The notes under the pieces are model-generated. The model worked only from the letters and a program-made list of their open reading frames with translations. It did no database searches and was not told the origin of the DNA. 64,000 nucleotides of DNA from Photobacterium indicum (GTDB lineage: Bacteria; Pseudomonadota; Gammaproteobacteria; Enterobacterales; Vibrionaceae): assembly GCF_003026215.1 (NCBI RefSeq), contig NZ_PYOC01000004.1, positions 124,001 through 188,000 on the forward strand, written 5' to 3'. The position numbers were made by a program, and so were the translations under genes. Shown piece by piece: positions 17,835 to 27,076 of this stretch (the first letter of the stretch is position 1; the number at the start of each line of letters is the position of its first letter).

Positions 17835-18728
17835 TTAATTCACAGCCTTTTTCTGATTGTCATTTACTAGCCGAGTTAAATACTGTCCGTATTCATTTTT
17901 CATCATAGGTTTAGCTAGCGTTAGTACTTGCTCATCACTCAACCAACCATTGCGCCATGCGATTTCTTCTAAGCACGCCACTTTTAAGCCCTGTACGTTC
18001 TCTATGGTTTGTACAAATGAAGAGGCTTCATGAAGGCTTTCGTGAGTCCCTGTATCTAACCACGCAAAACCACGACCCAATAACTCGACATTCAGCGAAC
18101 CATCATTTAAGTACATTTCATTAAGTGTCGTGATTTCAAGCTCACCACGATGAGATGGCTTAACTTGCTTGGCCATTTCAACAACACGGTTGTCATAGAA
18201 ATAAAGCCCAGTAACTGCATAGTTTGATTTGGGGGTTTCTGGTTTTTCTTCAATCGAAACTGCTTTCATGTTTTCATCAAATTCAACCACACCAAATCGC
18301 TCAGGATCTTTAACTTGATAGCCAAATACAGTTGCTAGGCCTTGCGAAGTTAGTTCACCTGCGCGTTTAAGCTGCTCACTAAAAGATTGGCCGTAGTAGA
18401 TGTTGTCACCAAGCACTAAGCATACCGAGTCGTCACCTATGAACTCTTCACCAATGATAAACGCTTGAGCTAATCCATCTGGACTTGGCTGAACTTTGTA
18501 TTCAAAGTTAATGCCGTAGTCTGAACCATCACCTAGCAGTCGCTTAAAGCCAGCTTGATCCTCTGGTGTCGTAATAATTAAAATATCACGAATACCCGCT
18601 AGCATTAGCGTCGAAATTGGATAGAAAATCATGGGTTTGTCGTAAATAGGTAACATTTGTTTTGATGTACCACGAGTCAGTGGGTAAAGGCGCGTACCTG
18701 AACCACCGGCTAAAACAATTCCTTTCAT
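17835..18728 (-). CDS. rmlA: RmlA, glucose-1-phosphate thymidylyltransferase
   Basis: This enzyme joins glucose-1-P and dTTP to dTDP-glucose, the common precursor of both dTDP-L-rhamnose and dTDP-Fuc3N/Qui3N here. The 297-residue protein starts [20 protein letters not shown] (nucleotidyltransferase signature). It continues with [48 protein letters not shown] and [15 protein letters not shown]. All match RmlA of about 290 residues. Its ATG overlaps the rmlB stop by one base. Confidence 0.95.
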   Translation of the reverse strand: MKGIVLAGGSGTRLYPLTRGTSKQMLPIYDKPMIFYPISTLMLAGIRDILIITTPEDQAGFKRLLGDGSDYGINFEYKVQPSPDGLAQAFIIGEEFIGDDSVCLVLGDNIYYGQSFSEQLKRAGELTSQGLATVFGYQVKDPERFGVVEFDENMKAVSIEEKPETPKSNYAVTGLYFYDNRVVEMAKQVKPSHRGELEITTLNEMYLNDGSLNVELLGRGFAWLDTGTHESLHEASSFVQTIENVQGLKVACLEEIAWRNGWLSDEQVLTLAKPMMKNEYGQYLTRLVNDNQKKAVN

Positions 18729-19843
18729 TATTTACTTCCCTTAGTTTCTGCTGACTCGACGCCTAAACGCTCACGTTGATAACTGCCATCTTGGACATGT
18801 TTGCACCACTCACTGTTTTCTAAGTACCATTGAACCGTTTTCTTAAGCCCTGTTTCAAAAGTCTCTACTGGCGTCCAATCTAACTCACGCTGCATTTTGC
18901 TTGAGTCAATCGCATAGCGTCTGTCATGACCAGGACGGTCTTGCACGTAAGTTACTTGCTGCGCATACCCTGTTTCTTTTGGTACTAGCGTATCTAAAAT
19001 TGAGCAAATAGTTTGTACCACTTCAAGGTTTTGCTTCTCGTTGTGGCCACCAATATTGTAGGTCTCGCCGACCTTCCCTTCGGTTACTACTTTGTACAGT
19101 GCGCGGGCATGGTCTTCGACAAATAGCCAATCTCTAATTTGATCGCCTTTCCCATAAATCGGAAGTGCTTTACCTTCTAGAGCATTCAAAATCACAAGTG
19201 GAATGAGCTTTTCAGGAAAGTGATATGGGCCGTAGTTGTTTGAGCAGTTTGTGACCATCGTTGGCAAACCGTAAGTGCGTAGCCATGCACGCACTAAATG
19301 ATCACTAGAGGCTTTTGACGCAGAGTAAGGACTTGATGGCTCATAGGAGGTTGTTTCTAAAAACATTGGCAGCTTTTCATTTTCTGAAGGCTCTGTCCCA
19401 CTTTCCACTTCATCAGGATGTGGTAAATCACCATACACCTCATCGGTTGAGATATGGTGGAAACGGAACGCTTGTTTCTCCGTATCAGCTAACTGATTCC
19501 AATAATCGCGCGTGGCTTCAAGTAATGTGTAGGTGCCTACAATATTGGTTTCAATGAACGCAGCAGGCCCTGTGATGGAACGGTCTACATGACTTTCTGC
19601 CGCCAAATGCATGACCGCGTCAGGTTGATGCTGAGTAAACACGCGATCAAGCGCTGCTCGGTCACAAATGTTGACTTGCTCAAACGCATAACGATCGCTT
19701 GCTTCTACAGAGATAAGTGACTCTAAGTTACCTGCGTATGTCAGGCAATCCACATTCACAACACTGTCTGTTGTATTCTCAATAATATGACGCACGACTG
19801 CTGAGCCGATAAAACCTGCGCCGCCGGTAACTAGAATTTTCAC
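18728..19843 (-). CDS. rmlB: RmlB, dTDP-glucose 4,6-dehydratase
   Basis: Converts dTDP-glucose to dTDP-4-keto-6-deoxyglucose, the branch point to rhamnose (RmlC/D) and the 3-amino sugar (FdtA/B). The 371-residue extended SDR has [15 protein letters not shown] at residues 6-20, [23 protein letters not shown] with the catalytic Thr-Asp-Glu, [15 protein letters not shown] (YxxxK) and [15 protein letters not shown]. Its length is slightly above the family norm because of an extended segment between DEVYGDL and the YSASK block. It begins 237 bp after wzc, a gap with no clear terminator. Confidence 0.95.
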   Translation of the reverse strand: MKILVTGGAGFIGSAVVRHIIENTTDSVVNVDCLTYAGNLESLISVEASDRYAFEQVNICDRAALDRVFTQHQPDAVMHLAAESHVDRSITGPAAFIETNIVGTYTLLEATRDYWNQLADTEKQAFRFHHISTDEVYGDLPHPDEVESGTEPSENEKLPMFLETTSYEPSSPYSASKASSDHLVRAWLRTYGLPTMVTNCSNNYGPYHFPEKLIPLVILNALEGKALPIYGKGDQIRDWLFVEDHARALYKVVTEGKVGETYNIGGHNEKQNLEVVQTICSILDTLVPKETGYAQQVTYVQDRPGHDRRYAIDSSKMQRELDWTPVETFETGLKKTVQWYLENSEWCKHVQDGSYQRERLGVESAETKGSK

Positions 19844-20080
19844 TAATTTAAGCCTACTTTGAAATGATACTATCCATGATGCAAAAGCATATTTTGCAAT
19901 GAAGGGGATTTTTCATTGTATTTATTGAAAGGTTGCTCTCAGTTATTCATTTAAAACTGAGACGGATTTATTTCATTTTGAGACAGTCCATTGCGGTCTA
20001 TCCCTTGTAAAGACTGGGTTTTACTACCTTTTAAGAACGGGTCCCAATAGGTCCAACACACAAAAGAAATAGAAGTCAGA

Positions 20081-22255
20081 TTACAGCTCTTTTTTTGATT
20101 CATAACTGTAATTATAATAGCCATAATTACCACCATAATAACTGCTCGCCTTACGGACTACGGCATTTAAAATGAAGCCTTTCACTTCAACACCATTTTT
20201 CTCAAAGCGCTGTTTTGCAACATCAATCTCTTTAACTGCATTCTGACCAAATCGACCGACCATAAAAGTTGTACCAGCGTGAGCCGCTACAATAGCAGCA
20301 TCGGTAACTGCAAGAATCGGAGGCGTATCGATAATTACCATATCGTAATTCGCAGATGCCCATTCCATTAACGCTTGGAAACGGGGATGTAACAGTAATT
20401 CAGATGGGTTCGGTGGCACGTCACCACGGCTGATATAATGTAAATTTTCAACGCCTGGCTCTTTTATAGTAGCTTCAATGGCCATTTGACCTGATAGATA
20501 GTCAGACAACCCTGATTTATGCGTACTTGCCATTTGGCGTTCCATTCGGCCTTTACGCATATCGGCATCAATCACTAAAACACGTTGGCCTGCTTTAGCA
20601 ACAACCGCGCCCATATTAGCAGACACAAACGATTTACCAATACTTGGGCTAGGGCCGGAGATCATTAAGATATTATTTTTTGCTTCCATCATCGCAAAAT
20701 GCAAGCTAGTACGCAGGCTACGTAGTGCCTCGACTGATAAATCAGCAGGGTTTGAAACGGTCAATAGAGTTTCATTAACCGTTTTTATTTTCTTATTTTG
20801 GATTTTTTTATCTAACTCAACTTGCCAATCAGACATTGGGATACTGGCATAAACAGGTAAGCCAATCGCTTCAATGTCATCAGGGTTTTCAACACCACGA
20901 TGGAATGCTGCGCGTAAAAGCGCAATGGCCACTGCCAGCAAACCGCCAAGTAACGTGGCTAATACCACAATCAATGGCTTCTTTGGTTTTACTGCGTTGG
21001 TATAAGATTGAGCTGCATCTAGAATACGTACATTACCCACGGTGCTGGCTTTAACAATGTTTAGCTCTTGCACTTTATTCAGTAATTGTACGTAAATTTG
21101 CTGATTCACTTCTACATCACGCGTCATACGTAATACTTCACGCTGCGTTTTCGGTAGTTTTTGTACTTGGCGATTTAATCGGTCTCGTTCGCCTAATAAG
21201 ACTTTACGTTTATCAAGCAACGAGAGATAAGCGGGATGTTCTTTAGTGAAACGTTGTGAAATTTCGCTTTCTTTAAATGTTAGTTCATTTAACTGTGCTT
21301 CTAAGGTTACCATTACATCTAAGGTTGATTTTGCTTCGAGACCTAAATCAATCGAATCGTTATCTTGTCGAAAGCGATTAAGTCTATCTTCAGCAGCGGT
21401 TAATTCCGTTTTTATATTCGGTAAGTGTGTACGAAGAAAAGCCAAACTATTTTGAGCTTCCGCAGAATTACGCTCAACATTTTGCAGAAAATAATTTTGG
21501 CTAATATCATTTAAAATTCGTTCAATATCCGTTCGGTTTTGGCCCGTCAAGGATAACTGCAAAATACCCGTTTGTTTGCCACGCTCGCTCACTGCAAGAT
21601 TTTGCTGTAAATCTTGGATCGCATCTAAACGAGAACGTTTGGCTACAATAAAAGTTGATCCCGTATCGGCATTGATCGAGGTGACAAATAAACGATAATC
21701 GCCTTGAATAGCAAGCTCACCGACTTTACCCGTTAATACTTCACGCTCGCCAGTATCGGTTAATACGTACTGACCACTGCTTATATCTGTTACCGTCAAA
21801 GTGTACACAGGTTCTAATACATGCTCAGGAATATCAAAACGGCCGACGTCAAGATCAATAGAAGCACCTTGCAATCGGGCTAATCCCTTTCCGATAACAG
21901 GCAAGTATTGCGCTGTGGTTACCGTGGTAAGGTTCAACTTATCAACGGTTTTACCTAGGATCATGCGTGACTTTATAATTTCAATTTCAGTGGTTGCGGA
22001 AGATTCACTGCCAAACATTTCGCCCATATCACCAAGGGCTGGCATACCGCTACTTTTTTGTTCTACTTGGATTAGTGCATCGGCTTTATAGACTGGCGTT
22101 GCCAATAGCGCATACGCTACACCGACAATGGCAAACACAAAAGTGATAAGGATAATAGACCAACGATTATCTATCAAAATGCCAAATAATTTGCCTAAAT
22201 CGATTTCATCAGAAGAAGAGGTGTTTTTTTCGGGTAAATTTTGCGTAACACTCAT
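20081..22255 (-). CDS. wzc: Wzc, polysaccharide co-polymerase and BY-kinase (autophosphorylating tyrosine kinase)
   Basis: The 724-residue inner-membrane protein controls polymer length and export with Wza, and its phosphorylation is reversed by Wzb. A Wzz-type region comes first: DEIDLGKLFGILIDNRWSII, a first transmembrane helix around residues 32-52, a long periplasmic coiled-coil part, and a second helix near residues 430-450. The cytoplasmic kinase domain has Walker A (SGPSPSIGKSFVSANMG), Walker A' (VLVIDADMRKG) and Walker B (MVIIDTPPI). The C-terminus carries a seven-tyrosine cluster (Tyr706, 707, 711, 713, 714, 716, 718). Its 5' side is separated from wzb by a CTAG/CTCG repeat. Confidence 0.95.
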   Translation of the reverse strand: MSVTQNLPEKNTSSSDEIDLGKLFGILIDNRWSIILITFVFAIVGVAYALLATPVYKADALIQVEQKSSGMPALGDMGEMFGSESSATTEIEIIKSRMILGKTVDKLNLTTVTTAQYLPVIGKGLARLQGASIDLDVGRFDIPEHVLEPVYTLTVTDISSGQYVLTDTGEREVLTGKVGELAIQGDYRLFVTSINADTGSTFIVAKRSRLDAIQDLQQNLAVSERGKQTGILQLSLTGQNRTDIERILNDISQNYFLQNVERNSAEAQNSLAFLRTHLPNIKTELTAAEDRLNRFRQDNDSIDLGLEAKSTLDVMVTLEAQLNELTFKESEISQRFTKEHPAYLSLLDKRKVLLGERDRLNRQVQKLPKTQREVLRMTRDVEVNQQIYVQLLNKVQELNIVKASTVGNVRILDAAQSYTNAVKPKKPLIVVLATLLGGLLAVAIALLRAAFHRGVENPDDIEAIGLPVYASIPMSDWQVELDKKIQNKKIKTVNETLLTVSNPADLSVEALRSLRTSLHFAMMEAKNNILMISGPSPSIGKSFVSANMGAVVAKAGQRVLVIDADMRKGRMERQMASTHKSGLSDYLSGQMAIEATIKEPGVENLHYISRGDVPPNPSELLLHPRFQALMEWASANYDMVIIDTPPILAVTDAAIVAAHAGTTFMVGRFGQNAVKEIDVAKQRFEKNGVEVKGFILNAVVRKASSYYGGNYGYYNYSYESKKEL

Positions 22256-22270
22256 GAATTTTCCAGTAAT

Positions 22271-22326
22271 TAGGTTCTAGTTTCTCGATTCTAGTTTCTC
22301 GGTTCTGGTTTCTAGAACCTCGCAAC
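22271..22326. repeat. CTAG/CTCG-rich degenerate short repeat between wzb and wzc
   Basis: GGTTCTAGTTTCTCG, ATTCTAGTTTCTCG and GTTCTGGTTTCTAG follow each other as near-identical 14-15-base units. They fill nearly the whole wzb-wzc gap. Same family as the repeats at 302-429, 22780-22849, 23219-23262 and 53644-53667. Confidence 0.65.
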
Positions 22327-22334
22327 TAAAGCCT

Positions 22335-22775
22335 TTACAACTTCTGTGCCCATGCGTTGGCGGCTTGTTCTATTAACATGTACGCATGATCAAAGGCTTC
22401 TCTGCTTTGGCGGTATGGGTCGGGAATATCTTGTTGCCCTATCCATTGACCAAAAAGCATTGTTTTCCCTCTAGCCTCTGGTGCAATATGAGTAACAGCA
22501 TCAATGTGCCCTTTTTCCATCACCAAGATCAAATCATGATCACGGCACAACTCAGGGGTTAATTGTTGCGCTTGATGATCATCAAGCGAATAACCGTGCT
22601 CTTGCGCCACCGTATTCGCCATCTTATCGGCAGGTTTACCACTTAAGCCACTTTTCGCTGTTGCAACACCTGCCGAGTTAATGGTTTTATTCAGCAGGAG
22701 TTGTTTTAATAAATATTCGCCAGACGGTGAGCGGCAAATATTACCCACACAGACAACAAGAATTTTATTGAACAT
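22335..22775 (-). CDS. wzb: Wzb, low-molecular-weight protein-tyrosine phosphatase
   Basis: Cytoplasmic phosphatase that dephosphorylates the Wzc tyrosine tail and so allows cycles of polymer export. The 146-residue protein has the P-loop CVGNICRS at residues 9-16 (C-x5-R-S, catalytic Cys9 and Arg15) and the general-acid loop DIPDPYRQS near residue 120. Both are standard for the Wzb/Etp family. It lies between the broken four-helix-bundle gene and wzc, with repeat sequence on both sides. Confidence 0.95.
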   Translation of the reverse strand: MFNKILVVCVGNICRSPSGEYLLKQLLLNKTINSAGVATAKSGLSGKPADKMANTVAQEHGYSLDDHQAQQLTPELCRDHDLILVMEKGHIDAVTHIAPEARGKTMLFGQWIGQQDIPDPYRQSREAFDHAYMLIEQAANAWAQKL

Positions 22776-22779
22776 AAGT

Positions 22780-22849
22780 TTCTCAGTAGAGAGTAGAGAG
22801 TAGAGAGTAGAGAGTAACTAGATACACGTTACTAGCCCTCGCCACTCTT
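22780..22849. repeat. GAGAGTA tandem repeat plus CTAG/CTCG repeat upstream of wzb
   Basis: AGTAGAG is repeated about four to five times (GTAGAGAGTAGAGAGTAGAGAG), followed by AACTAGATACACGTTACTAGCCCTCGCCACTC. It borders the frameshifted four-helix-bundle gene on its 3' side. A related repeat borders that gene on its 5' side. Confidence 0.65.
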
Positions 22850-22859
22850 ACCTATTTTC

Positions 22860-23205
22860 TTTAATTTGCGATGAACGGTACTTTATCAACCCACCGATCA
22901 TGCGACCAACTTCTATTGACTCGTTAATCAGTTCATTTTATTGCCTCGGGGATATAATCAAGATCCCTAGCAAGCATCAGCTGAGTAACAAGCTCTCCGC
23001 AAGAACCTTTAGCAAAATATAAGAAACGCACATTATCTTTAGCCGTCTGGCGCTCAGCACCTTCAGCAATATTTGAAGGTATAGACACTGCACTGCGAGA
23101 AATTTGATCTTTCAATTCATAATCCTTACAGCTCTTTATCAATTTACAGACTTTCAATGTAAGCTGATAGCTTCTCTGCCAAACATCTAACTTTCGATAA
23201 TGCAT
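22860..23205 (-). pseudogene. Four-helix-bundle protein (S23 / 23S rRNA-IVS-protein family), frameshifted
   Basis: The first 90 codons from the ATG at 23205 give the family pattern: YRKLDVWQRSYQLTLKVCKL, DQISRSAVSIPSNIAEGAER and NVRFLYFAKGSCGELVTQL. The frame stops at 22933 after DYIPEAIK. The expected last helix (NELINESIEVGRMIGGLIKY) is present just downstream in another frame, down to about 22860. A single frameshift near 22940 therefore truncates a protein of about 115 residues. Such proteins form small pentameric bundles and their role in polysaccharide loci is not known. It sits between wza and wzb, with CTAG/CTCG repeats on both sides. A short product might still be made. Confidence 0.7.
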
Positions 23206-23218
23206 TCATTTCCCTTAG

Positions 23219-23262
23219 GTAGAGTAACTAGCTACTCGACACTAGCCTCTCGACCCTCGCAA
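23219..23262. repeat. CTAG/CTCG-rich degenerate short repeat between wza and the four-helix-bundle gene
   Basis: GTAGAGTAACTAGCTACTCG, ACACTAGCCTCTCG and ACCCTCGCAAC are consecutive variants of the same unit seen at the other four sites. It sits immediately upstream of the ATG region of the four-helix-bundle gene. Confidence 0.6.
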
Positions 23263-23269
23263 CTTTCCA

Positions 23270-24406
23270 CTACCAGTTTCTTACTCGTAGTGCACCTTCA
23301 GTCAGGTTATTAAAGCCATTAATTGTTGGAATTAACTGCGCAATAACGCGGTTCCAACGAGTCAGAGGCGCTGCCGTTACATACACAATATCGTATGGTT
23401 CTAACGCAAACTCAGTACCGATGATCAAAGCAGACGCTTCTTGAATATTTAATTGATAAATATCCGCAATAATCGGGGCATTCTCAGCCGTTTGTTTATT
23501 ACTTCGAATAACAAAAACTCCGGTTGCATCGGCAGATAATTCATTTATCCCTCCAACATTACTAAGTGCCTCAGTCAAACTCATCCCTGCGCGATCTATT
23601 TTAAGTAACTTAGGATCGTTCACTTCGCCCATTACAAACACTTTTTGAGCATCATTACGTGGCACGTGCACAATATCGCCCGCACGCAACAATCGATTTT
23701 GCGTTAAATCACCACGCTGCATCAAGGCATAAAGAGACAGGTTTTCTTCTTTGCCATTGCGGGTTAAAGTGATGTTGCGCCAATCGGCATCAGCAGCTAA
23801 ACCACCCGCACGGTTAATCGCATCGAGCAAGGTTAATGGCACATTGGTAATAGGCTGTTGACCTGGAGTGTTCACTTCCCCTGTCACATACGATTTTTGC
23901 GAACGAAAAGAAGCAACATTCACATCGACTTGTGGGCTTTCAATGAATTCTGCCAAACGTTTCGCGACTTCAGTGCGAATTTCCGTCACCGTTTTACCTT
24001 CCACTTTTACCAAACCGATATACGGGTAAAAAATGGTGCCGTCGGCATGTACCCAGTTACCCGATTCTTCAGAACTTCGGTAAGAACCTGCAGGAATAGT
24101 CAATTCAGGGTGATCCCAAATTGTAATATTCAAAATATCACCAGGGCCAATGCGGTATTGATAACGCACGATTTCTGCGTCTAAACTTGGGTTAGTTTTA
24201 GAAAAAATTGCAGGTGCTTTAAATTGATTAACAGCATTTGCCGTTAAAGGGTAAACATTAACTTGATCGCTAACATCGCTATCTTGTGACTGATTAGAGG
24301 CAACAATATTTTTATCATCAACCGTCAAGTGAGAACCAGGCACGGTGCAGCCTACCAGCATGGTCGAAGCCATAACGGTAATAAGCAGTTTCTTAGTGAA
24401 ATCCAT
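23270..24406 (-). CDS. wza: Wza, outer-membrane polysaccharide export lipoprotein
   Basis: Octameric outer-membrane channel through which capsule or EPS leaves the cell, working with Wzc. The 378-residue protein has a signal peptide with lipobox MLVGC (Cys20). It then has the YRIGPGDILNITIWDHPELT block of the Poly_export domain (about residues 84-105) and two or more SLBB-like repeats (SYVTGEVNTPGQQPI; KVFVMGEVNDPKLLKI). The C-terminal amphipathic helix LTRWNRVIAQLIPTINGFN forms the membrane barrel in the E. coli homologue. It is the first gene after the JUMPStart/ops element (134 nt) and diverges from gfcA. Confidence 0.95.
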   Translation of the reverse strand: MDFTKKLLITVMASTMLVGCTVPGSHLTVDDKNIVASNQSQDSDVSDQVNVYPLTANAVNQFKAPAIFSKTNPSLDAEIVRYQYRIGPGDILNITIWDHPELTIPAGSYRSSEESGNWVHADGTIFYPYIGLVKVEGKTVTEIRTEVAKRLAEFIESPQVDVNVASFRSQKSYVTGEVNTPGQQPITNVPLTLLDAINRAGGLAADADWRNITLTRNGKEENLSLYALMQRGDLTQNRLLRAGDIVHVPRNDAQKVFVMGEVNDPKLLKIDRAGMSLTEALSNVGGINELSADATGVFVIRSNKQTAENAPIIADIYQLNIQEASALIIGTEFALEPYDIVYVTAAPLTRWNRVIAQLIPTINGFNNLTEGALRVRNW

Positions 24407-25021
24407 ATGCTATAAATTCAATCTTAAAAAATGGATGGACTGCAGATGCAGCAAAGGGGAAACGGTGCTAAGGCCTCGTTCCTAAAAATTATTCTATCTT
24501 GATAAATCATACTGATTAAGGTGCACTATTGGTTTTTTCCATGCTACCGCCCTTAGGTTGCAGCTCCCAATATGCTGATTGATGCAGAGACGAAGTGTTT
24601 TTCATCTATTTTTCTGCTGATGTTTATAGCGAAAAGGACTTGGTTACACGTCACTTATTAACCGTGTGATACGGCTATCGCTTTATAAAAGTAGATAAAT
24701 AAAATCGGCTTTTATATGAAATCGAGCTGCATTTTACACTCAATACAGGGAAATAGAAATCAATTTATATCTTTCAAGTACGCGTTGCGAGCAAAACCTC
24801 TTTTACTGTGGTACCTAGCCTTAAATAAAGATAAAACTTTCTAATTGACAGTAGTATCAACACAATTTCTACATAAATAAATGAGACGCTGTTCCTATCT
24901 ACTAAAAATGATTTTATGACATTTTTAAGGATCCATTGCCATTGTCTACATATCCCCATATCATTAATAGGAAGATTACCTTTGATCTTTTTATAATTTT
25001 TTATACAAATAAGGAAATAGA
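24407..25021. other. Divergent regulatory region between wza and gfcA
   Basis: This 615-bp stretch has no supported gene. It holds the JUMPStart/ops leader of wza and the promoters of two divergent operons. TTGACA at 24845-24850 with TACATA at 24870-24875 (19-bp spacing) is a possible but weak promoter for gfcA. No activator site can be assigned. Confidence 0.5.
24540..24577 (-). promoter_or_regulatory. JUMPStart element with ops core (RfaH recruitment site) upstream of wza
   Basis: On the minus strand the sequence ends in GGGCGGTAGCATG. The ops core GGCGGTAGCATG is at 24540-24551, preceded by CAGCATATTGGGAGCTGC, which matches the usual JUMPStart layout at nearly every conserved block. JUMPStart/ops elements pause RNA polymerase and load RfaH, suppressing termination in long polysaccharide operons. 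Here the element lies 134 nt upstream of wza and could serve the whole 24-kb minus-strand run to galU. RfaH itself is not in this window. Confidence 0.85.
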
Positions 25022-25330
25022 ATGAAGAAAACAACGATTGCTCTACTGGCAGCAATGTCAATGGCAAGTTCTGCGTTTGCTGCAACTGAAACAGGCACTA
25101 CAGCGGGCACTACAGGTACATCAGCATCTACAGGTACTGCAGCGTCAACGGGTACTGCAGCGTCAACGGGTACTGCAGCAGGTACAGCTGGCGCAACAGC
25201 TGCAGCGGCTGGCGGCATTACTGCAACAGCAGTAGCGGCTGGTGTAGCAGTAGCAGTAGCTGCAGTTGCAGTTGCAGATTCAGGTGATAGCAACAACACA
25301 ACGACTTCTGTTTCAGCCGCTCAAGGCTAA
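25022..25330 (+). CDS. gfcA: GfcA/YjbE-like small Thr/Ala-rich secreted protein
   Basis: A 102-residue protein with a clear signal peptide (MKKTTIALLAAMSMASSAFA, cleaved before ATETG). A Thr/Ser/Gly/Ala-rich stretch with repeated STGTAA units follows, then an Ala/Val-rich hydrophobic part and a DSGDSNNTTTSV tail. Composition, size and position ahead of gfcBCD match E. coli YjbE/GfcA, whose molecular role is unknown but which belongs to EPS / group 4 capsule operons. The DNA for the STGTAA units contains 18-bp tandem repeats. A rho-independent terminator follows directly, which should make gfcA much more abundant than gfcBCD. Confidence 0.75.
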   Translation: MKKTTIALLAAMSMASSAFAATETGTTAGTTGTSASTGTAASTGTAASTGTAAGTAGATAAAAGGITATAVAAGVAVAVAAVAVADSGDSNNTTTSVSAAQG

Positions 25331-25385
25331 TACATCGTCTGTAATGTAATACAGAATAATAAAAACAGCTGTGTTATTTAATGAT

Positions 25386-25414
25386 CGCACTTTTGAGTGC
25401 GGTTATTGTTTTTT
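25386..25414 (+). terminator. Rho-independent terminator / attenuator between gfcA and gfcB
   Basis: Stem CGCACT-TTTG-AGTGCG (25386-25401) followed by GTTATTGTTTTTT. It lies 55 nt after the gfcA stop and about 75 nt before the gfcB start. Partial readthrough would give low expression of gfcBCD relative to gfcA. Confidence 0.8.
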
Positions 25415-25489
25415 AATAATTAAAATACGGCACGTTCAACCACCCTTTTAGTACTCTTTACTTGTTCAATTTGGACATAAGCAGCTCGG

Positions 25490-26194
25490 ATGCGGATATT
25501 TCAACGCTTTACCTTTTTAACACTGACTATTCTACTGTCTGCAGGTATTACCGGCTGCAGCCAAAAATTTAATGATGTTAACGATACGTTATCACTCGCG
25601 CTTTTTGGTGATAACGATACCGAACTCGCCAGCGATGACGTACAGCGCCTGCCTTACGCCAGCCTCTATGCGCAGGTTGATAATGGGCCACAAGCCTTTA
25701 TGGTATTGGCTTTGGCTGAACCCGCTCTGCCATTAACCCCAGAGAACCCAAACAAAAGAACACAACTCAAATGGGTGTCATCCGATAAAGGCATGCTGGT
25801 GACTGAAGGCGGACGATTAGTCAAAAGCCTGAACTTACCTCAGGGTAATTTGATTGAGACCTATAGCTCTCAACCCGATCCGCTGATGTTAGGTTTACAA
25901 CGCGCCAGTACGCCTATGCATTGGCAACGCACCATTGATTGGCAACCCGGTTATCATTTTGGTTACCAATTAACCTCTCGGTTTGCACGCCAAGACAACG
26001 CTGTCATTATGATCAATGAGCGCCCAGTTGAAACATGGCATTTTATTGAATCTGTCACCATTGACGCACTCGACACTAGTTACAAAAATCAATTCTGGAT
26101 CGATGGAAAAACAGGGAAAGTGCTTAAAAGCCAGCAAACACTGGCGCCCGGCTTACCTGTCATTGACATGACTTTATTGAAGCCTTATTCATAA
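25490..26194 (+). CDS. gfcB: GfcB/YjbF-like lipoprotein
   Basis: A 234-residue outer-membrane or periplasmic lipoprotein with signal peptide and lipobox AGITGC (Cys23). The mature part matches the YjbF/GfcB pattern: QRLPYASLYAQVDNGPQAFMVLALAE, LKWVSSDKGMLVTEGGRLVKS and NQFWIDGKTGKVLKSQQ. It is part of the GfcABCD set linked to exopolysaccharide or group 4 capsule secretion. Precise activity is not established. It is followed 18 nt later by gfcC on the same strand. Confidence 0.85.
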   Translation: MRIFQRFTFLTLTILLSAGITGCSQKFNDVNDTLSLALFGDNDTELASDDVQRLPYASLYAQVDNGPQAFMVLALAEPALPLTPENPNKRTQLKWVSSDKGMLVTEGGRLVKSLNLPQGNLIETYSSQPDPLMLGLQRASTPMHWQRTIDWQPGYHFGYQLTSRFARQDNAVIMINERPVETWHFIESVTIDALDTSYKNQFWIDGKTGKVLKSQQTLAPGLPVIDMTLLKPYS

Positions 26195-26212
26195 ACACGG
26201 ACGATCATAACC

Positions 26213-27076
26213 TTGCTTTTATCATTCTCTCGCTATTCATTGCGATCCCAGTTATGGCGCCTACTGCTACTCGCGCTGATTACTTGTAGCTCTGTCACTT
26301 ATGCGCTGGCAGCTAATACATCAACGCCGACTATTTCAAAACCAGCGACGCTTACATCAACAGACACTCAGCCTTTTGCCATCAATGTTACCACCTCAAT
26401 ACAGTTTGAGCGTCAACTGCAGCTCAGTTATTCAACGCCTGTGCGGATGAAACAAGTCTTATCCGACAGCCTGACGCACCTACCGGCGTTTTTAGCCAAT
26501 GATGTTAAGACAGACTCGCGTATTTATTGGACAGGCGCCGCACTCTTTCTCGCTTTTCCTCATCCACAACAACACGCAATTGTCACCCAACTCAACCAAT
26601 TAGCGACACACTGGCAAGGTAAACAACAACAAGCGGCACTGAATTTAAGCCAGCAAATCGCAGAACTCACGACGGGTGAGCGTATTTTTACGTCATTGGA
26701 TTATGACAATGTGCGATTAAACAAGCAGGCGAACACCCTCATCACGCAAGATCTCACACTCATTCTGCCGCCACGCCCTGAACGTATTTTAGTGCTAGGC
26801 GCCCTCGACAAGCCTGTATGGGCAAAGTGGCAAACTCGGCTTGATGCAGAGGCTTACCTAAAAAAAAGCAAACCACTCAGCAATGCCAATAACAGTGATG
26901 CTTGGGTGATCCAGCCAGATGGTACGGTAGAACAACACCCGATTGCGTATTGGAATCGCGATCATCACGATATTGCCCCAGGCGCCATTGTGTACTTAGG
27001 CTTTTCTTCATTACCCGATGGGTTTGAAACGCTGAACGAGGATATTATTAATCTGCTAAGGAATCGGGCACTGTAA
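26213..27076 (+). CDS. gfcC: GfcC/YjbG-like periplasmic capsule protein
   Basis: A 287-residue periplasmic protein. The start appears to be TTG at 26213; there is no suitable ATG, and GGA lies 11 nt upstream. An N-terminal hydrophobic signal (LWRLLLLALITCSSVTYALAA) is present. The C-terminal part with RILVLGALDKPVWAKW, PDGTVEQHPIAYWN and GAIVYLGFSSLPDGFE matches the YjbG/GfcC family. Family members have SLBB-like domains related to those of Wza, so an accessory role in polymer export is likely. The stop overlaps the gfcD ATG by one base (TAATG), so translation is coupled. Confidence 0.8.
   Translation: MLLSFSRYSLRSQLWRLLLLALITCSSVTYALAANTSTPTISKPATLTSTDTQPFAINVTTSIQFERQLQLSYSTPVRMKQVLSDSLTHLPAFLANDVKTDSRIYWTGAALFLAFPHPQQHAIVTQLNQLATHWQGKQQQAALNLSQQIAELTTGERIFTSLDYDNVRLNKQANTLITQDLTLILPPRPERILVLGALDKPVWAKWQTRLDAEAYLKKSKPLSNANNSDAWVIQPDGTVEQHPIAYWNRDHHDIAPGAIVYLGFSSLPDGFETLNEDIINLLRNRAL

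Noticed and set aside
22780-22849. GAGAGTA repeats considered as a CRISPR-like array
   Set aside because: Units are 7 bases, contiguous, without unique spacers, and no cas gene is near.
22933-23205. The four-helix-bundle gene as part of a diversity-generating retroelement
   Set aside because: No reverse transcriptase, template or variable repeat is present anywhere in the window.
25022-25330. Long open frames on both strands across the gfcA region (Ala/Gln-rich translations)
   Set aside because: They are frame shadows of the low-complexity GCA/ACT repeat composition. Only the plus-strand frame with a signal peptide has a coherent protein pattern.
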